Shown here in pieces: positions 37,891-55,100 of a DNA stretch of 64,000 bases (positions are counted from its first letter, which is position 1; every line of letters begins with the position of its first letter). The position numbers and the translations under genes were made by a program. The notes under the pieces were generated by a model, which did no database searches, was not told the origin of the DNA, and was given only the letters and a program-made list of their open reading frames with translations. The DNA lies in assembly GCA_949126835.1 (NCBI GenBank), contig OX421507.1:31441382-31505381 (forward strand). Reading direction: 5' to 3'. Source of the stretch: Anisus vortex (lineage: Eukaryota > Mollusca > Gastropoda > Planorbidae).

Positions 37891-40756
37891 AGCTGCCAAC
37901 CCTCCCATTTATTCTGGGATTCTCCCGTTTTTTATATTCTCTCCAGGAAATCCCAGAACTTATACAAAAATCTTGGAAAATCTAGTTTCTAAATAATCAC
38001 ATTTCTAAATAGGCCCATAGGTGCCACTTTTCCGGATTATCCCGGAACTCCGGATTCGCGAGGCTAAATATTTTTTGGCTCTGGATTCGCGAGATTTAAT
38101 TTACTTTGGTTCCCGGATTTGTGGATTAACCCCCAAAAAATATACGGTTCCGAAATCGCGGTACGAAACCCGGTTCAGTAAGAATTGAATCCGCTACAAA
38201 TAGACTTAATAAGTTTACTTAGACCTAGATCTAGTAGGCCTTCTGTAAACCATACCTAGATAGGCCTACAGTATTGCCTATAATCTTAGTTTAGTGAAAT
38301 GTGTCACGCTATGTGATGGGATATTTTCGTTTTCTTTTTTTAAGTTCACAAAAAAAGACGGAAAATAATGTAGGCTTCCTAAATTTTCCAGACGCCTAGA
38401 TTTTTATCGTAATATCGGTAATTCTCTCAATTGGTAATTCCAGACTCGGCGACCGTTTCACAACTCTGTGTAGGCTAGCTATTAGGCTAGGCCTAACAAT
38501 ATAATATGACAGGTTATTGTCTTTTGAATGGAAAGATTAAAACTGAATGGAGTAAAACAGTCGGTGTAGTGTGTAGTACTAGTAACTGCAGGACTGCATT
38601 AAATTGTAAGGCGGCTCGGCGACCTCTTTTCAACTGTCCTGAATTACGGCCATTGTATTTGTAAAGAACAAATTTTTTAGTTTGCTTGGAACGGTAAAAA
38701 AAGAAAAGGCTAGATATAGTTTCATACAAGTCTGCGAAATAAGCTTAGGCCTATACGAAATCCGGTGTTGGTGGAAATCTCCTTTTTTTTCTGACAAAAT
38801 AGAAGTTTAAAAAACATTTTTATTTTATGCAGGCACATATTTTTTTATAACAATATCGGACATAATAAAAAAAGAAAACAAGAAGAAAAAAAAATGTTGA
38901 TTTAAAATTAATTTCCTAACGAAGTTTTAAATTCTTTGTGCTGCGCATTCGCAAATTTCCTCATTTACATAACAAAATAAAAATATGTCATATCACTAAA
39001 CTATATAAAAAAATGTGTCTTAATCCTTAAGTTTTTATTTTTTTCCCGTTTTTCAGTTATTAAGCATTTGAAGTTACAGACTAGATTCAATAGTTTACTA
39101 GTTAACATGTTATCCTAAATTAACTAAAGTATCATATGCCTGAGAGTTAAAGTCACTAGGATTAGGATACAATATTTAAATTATATGTATTGGTAACTGA
39201 CCTAGAAAATACAGAACAAAGTAAATGGGTAATAAAGGGAACACATAATTATATTTTTAAAATAGGCTAGCCGAACTGTTTTTCCAATTCCCCAAACTAT
39301 AAGCTTTAATAAAATATATAGGTTTATAGTCCTATATCTAATGTAAAAATATATCATAAAAGAAAACAAAATAAAAGCAGAATCCTCTTCATCATTGTAT
39401 ATATTGAAATAGTGTTCAGTGACTTTTGCACATGTCTGTCAACCTAGTAGAATCCTTTTCATCATTATATATATTGAATTATTTTTCAGTGTTTTTTTTT
39501 AATATGTATGGCATAGGCTGAGATTGGTTGAGTTGTAAAAAAATCTTAATTTATTTATTTCTTTTTAATTATAGTTTTCAAATGTATGTTTATGAAGGTA
39601 ATTTTATGTTTAAGGGTAGGGGCAGTGAAATTGATCTAAATGTCAGAAAATTCAATTTTTAAGCTTTTGCCTAAGTTGTATACTTTAATTATTCCTGGAT
39701 CTAAAACATTACGTTCGAAAACTTTAGTAACATTATTTAAATGTAAAAATTGCATTTGTAATGGGTATACATCAGAATTGTATTTTATTTTTTTTTAAAC
39801 ATATTTACACTACAGTAATATAAAAAATGAGTTTAATTATATATTAATATACATGAAATTAAAGGTTAAAAACATCTTGTCTTTGTGGGGAAAAAATCTT
39901 ACAACAAACCATTAAGAAATAGTTGAAAAAATTGAATTTTTAAATTTTACTCCCCAAATTTTTTTTTCTCTAGGATTGTCAGTTTTTCAATTTTTTCTCA
40001 AAATACTACTTTTTCTTCTTCTTTTAGTATTAACTTCCTTATTTATGAACCAATCGTTATGAAATTTTTTGCATACATTTATTACATGTATATAATCTAA
40101 GTTACCAGATGAATTTTTGATATGAGTTCTACTTTTCCTTAAATTAAATTTTTAATTAAAAAAATTTTCAATTAAATTATTTTTTTTTCCTATGTCCTAC
40201 TAAAAAATTCATATAAATTTTATTTATCATTTAAACCAAAAGTCATCTGCTAATTTTATAAAAATATAGCTTATAAATATTTCCGCCAAGTTGCAATACA
40301 TTATCTTGATAAATAATCAAGTTGATACATTTTATTGTGTGTGGTAATCTGTTAACTAAAAAATCCAAAATGGCCGCCATATCAATCGCAACCATCAGAA
40401 AATATTTTTTTAATGTATACTTACTCGGGCCTGTTTGTACTATCTATATACCAAAAATGATCATGATACGTTTACAAATAAAAAAAAATAGGTTTCTACT
40501 GGCTCCCCAACCCTTAACTGAACTGGTACATACCAATATCTTTAAAAAAAATCTGATTAAAGATTTATTTTCTGTGGTCTGAAAAATAATTAAATTTGAC
40601 CTTTAAAATGCACCAGATAGCACCATTTTAAATCCAGCTTTAAAAAAAAACTCCGGGGGAGCATGCCACCGGACCCCCCTAGCAGTCTAGGCGCTTTGCT
40701 GCGTCGATTTGGCGCTAAAAAAATCCCGTTATTTCCATCAGGGAAGTTGGCAGCTA
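37891..40756. mobile_element. 2.9 kb inverted-repeat element
   Basis: Left tagctgccaaccctccc and right inverse of tagctgccaacttccc, with subterminal cccg-rich words on both sides. TA at both borders is compatible with a TA target. The inside is AT-rich with no transposase frame. Confidence 0.5.
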
Positions 40757-41060
40757 TATATATATTATATAATAATTAAATTAGACTGGAAGGGTCTACT
40801 TAAAATATAGGCCTACATTAAATGTCAAGACAGCCACGATCATAAAATTATAATTTAGACTGATAACTGGTTATTGATATAGGGCCTACTTAGTCGCAAG
40901 TCTATTTTCATTTAAAAATGTTATTGGCAATGAAATAGTAGGTAGCCTCTATGTATTAGTAGGTTTGTTGAAAACAAATAAACTCTTAAACTATATCAAC
41001 TCGTAAGACTAATGAATGAATTCATGTAATTCTACTTTCACTTTAGCCTGAAGAATCAAA

Positions 41061-46465
<5,405 letters not shown>

Positions 46466-46964
46466 TTACCCTAGCATTATGGTTAGAATTATTTATTTTT
46501 TTTGTTTTCTAGTTTATATCATTTTTTTAAGATGATAAGATGGGGGTGCTTAACTCAGCTTTCAACCTTTTAAATTGGCATTTGATTTTGTAAACCGTAT
46601 TGATACATGTATAGTGTTCAGCAAATTCAACTGTAAAGCAAGGATCACACCTTATGATTAGTCTGTGTTTTTATATTTACTTATACCACTTTGAGCTCTT
46701 TCATTTATTGAAATGACTGAAGGATTTTCTAGAATTAGCTTTTTTATCATAAAGCCAGAGAATAATAATTACATTTGACAAATTTTCCTACAAGTCCTTT
46801 ATATTTAGTTGTAAGAAGTGTTTAGTTTTTTTAGATATACTATTTTTAATTTTGAGATTGTCAAGTTTTACAGCTGCTGAAATATTAAGTTTTATGGTGA
46901 AGCTAAACATCTAATACATGTGTTCTAGACATGTGTATTACTAAGTAGCCTGAGCTAATTTATG

Positions 46965-46970
46965 AATAAA
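46965..46970 (+). promoter_or_regulatory. TPI: TPI polyadenylation signal
   Basis: AATAAA 500 nt after the stop, followed by a T-rich region. It gives a 3' UTR of about 0.5 kb. Confidence 0.6.
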
Positions 46971-46999
46971 CCAATATCTACACACAGATCAATTTTGTC

Positions 47000-47675
47000 T
47001 CTTATTTCATCAATTTTAATTTTATTATTTCTTTAAAAAAAAACATTATCAGATAATTGAATTAATAAATTTGTAAATTTTTTTTTTAATTTAAAATCTA
47101 TCTATTTTATGGTATACCTGTAATTTAATTTGTTCAAATTAAAACCCAGTTAAGAAAGATTTGGCATTGACATTAATTGATTCCTGCGGGAAACTGTTTG
47201 ATATGAATTCATCAACTTAAGAAGAAAACTTTCATCTCTAGATGCAAGTCCTGTTTTAAAGATTGAGGCAGTTGGCGGCATTATAGTGGATAGGAGTAGA
47301 GCCCCCTTTCTATAAATGAAGAGATGAAATTAAAATAATAAACAAAAATCTCAATGGGATGAATAAACTGGTGGAAGTATTCAGAGTTTTAAAATGCGCA
47401 ATACTCATTAAAATGGCCATCAATATTTATATATAATATAACAAAATGATATATATATACACATAAGACAACCTAATTATGTTTACAAATAGTGTAACCT
47501 ACACATGAAAACAAATAGTAAAACCTTTATTTGGGAGAAAACCAAAAATCAGTTTAAAATAAGTTTCTTATTAGAACTAGAAATTGTTTTTGGGAAAAAA
47601 TGATAGCCTATAAAACATCCCTAGAAGGGATGGTAAAAAAAAATTTAATAACTTTACTTTACTTTAATCAAATTC
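47000..47675. other. Intergenic, no feature
   Basis: AT-rich sequence between the TPI 3' end and the 34-bp array. Nothing supported. Confidence 0.5.
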
Positions 47676-47679
47676 AACA

Positions 47680-50140
47680 AGTTAAATACATGACATAAGA
47701 TGTGATGAAACAAGTTAAAACACATGACATAAGATGTGATGAAACAAGTTAAAACACATGACATAAGTTGTGATGAAACAAGTTAAAACACATGACATAA
47801 GATGTGAAGAAATAAGTTAATACACATGACTTAAGATGTGATGAAACAAGCTAAATACATGACATAAGATGTGATGAAACAAGCTAAATACATGACGTTA
47901 GATGTGATGAAACAAGTTAAAACGCATGACATAAGATGTGATAAAACAAGTCAAAACACATGACATAAGATGTGATGAAACAAGTTAAAACACAACATAA
48001 GATGTGATGAAACAAGCTAAATACATGACATAAGATGTGATGAAACAAGCTAAATACATGACATTAGATGTGATGAAACAAGTTAAAACACATACAAGTT
48101 AAAACACAACATAAGATGTGATGAAACAAGCTAAATACATGACATAAGATGTGATGAAACAAGCTAAATACATGACATTAGATGTGATGAAACAAGTTAA
48201 AACACATGACATAAGATGTGATAAAACAAGTCAAAACACATGACATAAGATGTGATGAAACAAGCTAAATACATGACATAAGATGTGATGAAACAAGTTA
48301 AAACACATGACATAAGATGTGATGAAACAAGTTAAAACACACGACATAAGATGTGATGAAACAAGTTAAAACACACGACATAAGATGTGATAAAACAAGT
48401 CAAAACACATGACATAAGATGTGATGAAACAAGTTAAAACACAACATAAGATGTGAAGAAACAAGTTAAAACACATGACATAAGATGTGATGAAACAAGT
48501 TAAATACATGACATAAGATGTGATGAAACAAGCTAAATACATGACATAAGATGGGATGAAACAAGCTAAATACATGACACAAGATGTGATGAAACAAGTT
48601 AAAACACATGACATAAGATGTGATGAAACAAGTTAAAACACATGACATAAGATGTGATGAAACAAGTTAAAACACACGACATAAGATGTGATGAAACAAG
48701 TTAAAACACATGACATAAGATGTGATGAAACAAGTTAAAACACATGACATAAGATGTGATGAAACAAGCTAAAACACATGACATAAGATGTGATGAAACA
48801 AGTTAAAACAAATGACATAAGATGTGATGAAACAAGTTAAAACACATGACATAAGATGTGATGAAACAAGTTAAAACACATGACATAAAATGTGATGAAA
48901 CAAGTTAAAACACATGACATAAGATGTGATGAAACAAGTTAAAACACATGACATAGATGTGATGAAACAAGTTAAAACACATGACATAAGATGTGATGAA
49001 ACAAGCTAAAACACATGACATAAGATGTGATGAAACAAGTTAAAACAAATGACATAAGATGTGATGAAACAAGTTAAAACACATGACATAAGATGTGATG
49101 AAACAAGTTAAAACACATGACATAAAATGTGATGAAACAAGCTAAAACACATGACATAAAATGTGATGAAACAAGCTAAAACACATGACATAAGATGTGA
49201 TGAAACAAGTTAAAACACATGACATAAGATGTGATGAAACAAGTTAAAACACATGACATAAGATGTGATGAAACAAGTTAAAACATGACATAAGATGTGA
49301 TGAAACAAGTTAAAACATGACATAAGATGTGATGAAACAAGTTAAAACACATGACATAAGATGTGATGAAACAAGTTAAAACATGACATAAGATGTGATG
49401 AAACAAGTTAAAACATGACATAAGATGTGATGAAACAAGTTAAAACACATGACATAAGATGTGATGAAACAAGTTAAAACATGACATAAGATGTGATGAA
49501 ACAAGTTAAAACACATGACATAAGATGTGATGAAACAAGTTAAAACATGACATAAGATGTGATGAAACAAGTTAAAACATGACATAAGATGTGATGAAAC
49601 AAGTTAAAACATGACATAAGATGTGATGAAACAAGTTAAAACACATGACATAAGATGTGATGAAACAAGTTAAAACATGACATAAGATGTGATGAAACAA
49701 GTTAAAACACATGACATAAGATGTGATGAAACAAGTTAAAACACATGACATAAGATGTGATGAAACAAGTTAAAACACATGACATAAGATGTGATGAAAC
49801 AAATTAAAACACATGACATAAGATGTGATGAAACAAGTTAAAACACATGACATAAGATGTGATGAAACAAGTTAAAACACATGACATAAGATGTGATGAA
49901 ACAAGTTAAAACACATGACATAAGATGTGTGATGAAACAAGTTAAAACACATGACATAAGATGTGATGAAACAAGTTAAAACACATGACATAAGATGTGA
50001 TGAAACAAGTTAAAACACATGACATAAGATGTGATGAAACAAGTTAAAACACATGACATAAGATGTAATGAAACAAGTTAAAACACATGACATAAGATGT
50101 GATGAAACAAGCTAAAACACATGACATATGATGTGAGGGG
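47680..50140. repeat. 34-bp minisatellite, about 70 copies
   Basis: Units acatgacataagatgtgatg plus aaacaagttaaaac, with 32-bp and 28-30-bp deletion variants, and ctaaat/ttaaaa variants that cluster in 47850-48600. Frames on either strand are repeat translations. Confidence 0.97.
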
Positions 50141-50403
50141 ATTTTTTTTACTTCCCAATAACACTGTCATATTTTTCTGTGGATATTTTCAACAATCCAT
50201 TAGTGGGTTAATGGATAAAAAAACAAACACATTCTCAATTACTTGAAAAATAAATTGCTTAAAATTTATTTTGAGCCATCATACTTAATAAAAAGGAAAA
50301 CTTTTTTATGCCTTAGAACTTTTTAAGAATGTTTAATTATTTATATATTTTTTTGTATGCAACAGTAAGAGGATATATTTAACCTTTTTAATGTGTCATA
50401 TTT

Positions 50404-50545
50404 TTAAATGTTACAGCTACACATTTATGATAGTTTTAAAATGTTACAGCTACACATTCATGATAGTTTTAAATTGTTACAGTTAGGCCTACACATGCAT
50501 GATAATTTTAAAATGTTACAGTTACACATTCATTCATGGAAACTA
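50404..50545. repeat. ~38-45-bp tandem repeat, four copies
   Basis: Units ttttaaaatgttacagctac plus acattcatgatag. Confidence 0.85.
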
Positions 50546-50867
50546 GTTTTAAGAATACTTATCATCCGAATCTGTGATACAATTAGGCCTACATAATCAT
50601 GCATCTGTTAAACAGTTTAAGAAAGCTTATCATACCTCTGTGGAACAGTTCATAAATGCCTTTCAAACTATTCTTTTTCAAAAAAAAAATGGAAACATTT
50701 TAGTTAACCAAAAAAAAAGTAAAATAAATAGGCCTACCAGTGCTTACATACAATGATTATATTTTTAATGAGTAAAAATCCCGACAATGGATTTCACTTT
50801 TTATTGAAATTGAACACACAATTTTCAGCACCAAGAAGTATTTAACTTGATCATCTTACTAAGATAA

Positions 50868-51135
50868 TAATAGTGTTTTAACATGCATTGAACTTGTTTC
50901 ATCACTGCTTAAAAATAGTGTTTTAACATGCATTGAACTTGTTTCATCACTGCTTAAAAATAGTGTTTTAACATGCATTGAACTTGTTTCATCACTGCTT
51001 AAAAATAGTGTTTTAACATGCATTGAACTTGTTTCATCACTGCTTAAAAATAGTGTTTTAACATGCATTGAACTTGTTTCATCACTGCTTAAAAATAGTG
51101 TTTTAACATGCATTGAACTTGTTTCATCAATGCTT
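50868..51135. repeat. 45-bp tandem repeat, six copies
   Basis: Units aatagtgttttaacatgcat plus tgaacttgtttcatcactgctt, almost identical. The words gtgttttaac and acttgtttcatcac are the reverse complement of parts of the 34-bp unit. Confidence 0.95.
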
Positions 51136-51259
51136 ACAAATATTTACAAAAAGTAAAATGTTTCAATGACCTAAACAAAAAAATGTTTACAAAATGCAGA
51201 ACTATCTTTGACCATCGCAATCACCCAAAAGTTTTTAATATTTCATTGATCGTCTAAAT

Positions 51260-51647
51260 CAGGGGTCGGGGACCTATGGCTCGCGAGCCAGATGTGGCTC
51301 TATTGATGACTGCATCTGGCTCGCAGACAAGTGTTCATATCTATAAAAAAAATGTTTCTTTAGACTCTTTTGATCTAAATATTAATTGCATATCAATATT
51401 TCATTCTACAAATGAGCTAAAGTACTGCATTTCAGCATCAGAAGTGGTAAAGGAGATAAACTCCGCTTATCTAAGAGACAGAAAAATAGCACCCTGCATG
51501 CATTGTAATCAAAGTCAAAGGGAAATAACTCTTGCACACATTTACTGAAATTTGTAGTTTTAAACATAATGTATTGCTCTCACAGAATTACTTTTCAAAA
51601 TAGGAGGTGTCCATGGCTCTCTCAGACAAAAAGGTTCCCGACCCCTG
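51260..51647. mobile_element. hAT-type MITE, 388 bp
   Basis: Ends caggggtcggggacc and ggttcccgacccctg; perfect 8-bp target duplication GTCTAAAT at 51252-51259 and 51648-51655. A 90-codon frame inside has no recognisable domain and is probably chance. Confidence 0.9.
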
Positions 51648-51826
51648 GTCTAAATACTTCAAATACCTAGACTTTAGGATTTAGGATTTTTAGGATTTAA
51701 TGTATACATTTTACTGTCAGTAATTTATTTTTTACGTTACAAAGTCTCCGACACTTTGAAAACTATCATCTATAAAAATGTGGATGTGCCTAAAGCATGA
51801 AATGTTCAATGTCAAGAGATGAATCT

Positions 51827-52128
51827 TTAGATCAGGTTATATTGCTTTGCCACGCTTACGATGGCTAGCGATAGTGGAACCAGAATTACAGGGAAAGTGA
51901 CGACAATAAGTCCGGAGATGAGCAGACGTAGAGCGACCTTGGTGTCCTTGTACGAGCAGGAGGCGGGACAGTAAGCCAGTCTGGGGTTGTTTGTGGAGCA
52001 AGGTGTACACTTGTTCTCTCTGTGCCCTGTCTGGTTCCGGTAAGTGCACTTCTCACACGGGCGGCATGTGTCGTTTTTTTCCTCTAGATATTGGTTTATT
52101 CCACATTCCGTGGAGACTTTTCTTTGAA
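51827..52128 (-). CDS. TNFR-like terminal exon (CRD, membrane helix, short tail)
   Basis: Acceptor with a T-rich tract (tttcttctaacgccatag). Encodes VQRKVSTECGINQYL to the stop at 51827. The frame stays open upstream into the 48-bp minisatellite, but that part is intronic by this model. Confidence 0.72.
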
Positions 52129-55100
52129 CTATGGCGTTAGAAGAAATAAAAAAAACAACAACAGGAAATAAGATAGGCTGCGCACGCATAGCCCTACAGA
52201 CAAACAAACTGACGTAGGCTATGCATGTACAGTAAATTAGCCCTACTGTGTATTGGTTCACGTAGACTATGCATGTACAGTAAATTAGCCCTACTGTGTA
52301 TTGGTTCACGTAGGCTATGCATGTACAGTAAATTAGCCCTACTGAGTATTGGTTCACGTAGACTATGCATGTAGCCTACAGTAAATTAGCCCTACTGAGT
52401 ATTGGTTCACGTAGACTATGCATGTACAGTAAATTAGCCCTACTGTGTATTGGTTCACGTAGGCTATGCATGTACAGTAAATTAGCCCTACTGAGTATTG
52501 GTTCACGTAGACTACCCCTTAAACACACCCAAATGAAAATCATTTGCCGTTTGTGATGGCAACTGTTGGCCCCATTAGTCATTAGGTTTAAACCTCATTG
52601 TACCGATGTGGGAAATCCATATTCGGCGTTCTAATGAAGATTCTCAAATGAATGCCGAATTGTTTTCTTTTAGGATTTTTTCTTAAGGCCGACTTCTGAA
52701 ATGCCCGAATAGAAACCTAATACCCTTAACCTAATTAGAATGTGTGAATTTAAACGTTAAGTGGCCATGTGTTTTGGAGTTACACGTATTGAAGTGCTAA
52801 TAGAGACCAGTTTTATGGCGACTGTGGTTAGAAGATCTAAAAGATTTTTTTCTTTCTTCTTGTGATGTTGCCCATATCATTGAATAGCCCCAGGTCATCC
52901 CGTGAAGTGGTAAGAGAAAAAAAAGTTTTATGACCGACTCAGTGGGAGTCTAAGAGTGCGAGGTTTCTTTCATGTTTCTTTCATGCTTCATGATACCATG
53001 TCAATAGTTTATAATAGCTCTAGGCTATATCTGCCGTCTTCGTGTTTTTCAATAGATTTAGATCTAGTTATTTGTGTTGTTAGTTTTGAAATACATTAGA
53101 CTAGTATTGCAACCTAAATTATATAGATATCTAGTAATAAACGATCTGTATATTGTTGTTTATAACATTTTCATGTATTTTTAACTGTTTGATGGAATAA
53201 ACGTTTTTAATTAGTTCTGTTTTTAAAGTTATAAATCGAGTTAGTTTTAGTACCGTAGATGTTAGAAATTTCAATATCATTTTTGAAATATTTTTTTTTA
53301 GGAATTTAAACATAATTAATAAAGTTTAAGCTCATTTTTTAAATGTTTTTTTTTTTGTAGAATTTAAATAGGATAGACTAGATCTAATCTAGACCTAGAC
53401 ATTTATAAAAAAAATAAATTGTATATTTAAGTTAAAAAAAAATTCTTTATTATGAATAGATCTAGATCTAGATCTACCGAGTAAAATGAATACAAATATA
53501 TTTTTTTGTACTTTCAATTGAGTTTCATTAAAAATATTAAAATAATTTTAACAAAAATTCAATACCAGGTAGGTTGATTTAAACATCTAATAGTCTTCAA
53601 TTTTTTATTATTAATTTTACATTTTTTTCCAGATTTTATTGTATATATGGAATAACCCAATTGAGATTAGGTCTTAATATGGCCTTCAAAACGCATAAAT
53701 GGACTCGATTAGGTTTTCCCCTAATCTTGCCTTATAATTGTTATAATTATAATGGTTTCAGCCCGCGTTTCCCTGCATGGAATAGGCTCCCTTTTTTTTT
53801 TATTGCGGGCCGACTTGTAAAATGTCTGACTAGAAACCTAATTGCTCTTGAGATGACAGACTTCAATAGAATGTGTGAATTTAAATGTTAAGTGGCAATG
53901 TGGTTTGGACACACGTTGAAGCGATAAAAAAAAGAGTTTTATGACCTTTGGTCAGTAGATCTGTCAGTAAGAGATTAGTTTCTTGCATTTGCAGTCAAAG
54001 TTTTTAGTGTGTTTTTTTTTTCTCTTACAGCCAATGAAAGAACTCGATGGTGCGTAGCGCGCCATTTTGTCTGTTTCTTGATTCACAATTGTTCTAATTC
54101 TCTTGTTACTCTTGTAACGAGCAGAGGGATTACATTTTTTTCTATAAATTCTATTATATACTAGGTAAGCTCATATGCCACGAGACCAACCGAATTGTCG
54201 AATAGACCTATATAAGACTTATATGTTAATAAGCTAATACTTAATAATTAAATAATAATATTAGGATTACGGTATTAGTATTATTACTATTATTAGGAGT
54301 AATAGGAGGTATTAGCCTTAGGCCTTAGGCCCTTAGGTTAGGCCTACCATTTGGAATTTGGTCATTTGGTCCATTACCATCTAAATCTAGTCTAGATCTA
54401 GACTATCTAGATTAGATAGTCTAAGTCTAAGATAGTCTTGTCTATTTCAGGCTTAAATTAAATTGTAAACCTTCATTCTTCATATAAATTAATCAATATA
54501 CTAATATAGATATAGTATACAGTAGGCCTATAGCCTATACTGGCTATACTCCTATACTATAGGCCTAGATCTAGTTTATAGTATAGGAATATATATATAT
54601 TATATATATTAATATATTATAATTTATAATATATTAAATATATAGATCTAGGATATTGATAGGCTAGCCTATAATTCTATAATTTAGTATTATAAAAAAA
54701 TAGGATATGCCTACTATGACTATTATCTATAATTATAATATAATGTATTAATATTTTTCTTTTTTATATAACCTCTATACTATATATAATCATATAGCCT
54801 ACTATAGATCTAGGCCTATAATCCTATATCATAAATAATCATATACCTATAGACTATAGTCTATTAAACTCGAATCATTACAGGAAAAAAGAACAGGTTT
54901 ATAAAGCTGAATCATGAATTGCATAGAATTAAGGCCTGCTTATAATTATAATACTAGTAGTAGTAGGCCTTTATAACTAGACTAGGTAAGAACTAATTAA
55001 ATTAATAATCCTTTATTTTTATTTTAACAATTTTTTCAGTCTTATGCTCAGTTATCGGTTGGACTATGGTGTGAAGATTCCAGACAGCAGATGACCACTT

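Noticed and set aside
48366..49585. Minus-strand frames with FNLFHHILCHV-type repeats
   Set aside because: Translation of the 34-bp minisatellite; no non-repeat coding sequence at either end.
51276..51548. 90-codon frame inside the hAT MITE
   Set aside because: The whole frame lies within an element with perfect target duplications, and it shows no transposase motif.
53661..53891. 76-codon frame inside the 7.5 kb element
   Set aside because: It lies in an internal duplicated block whose other copy (52600-52950) does not keep the frame; no domain is visible.
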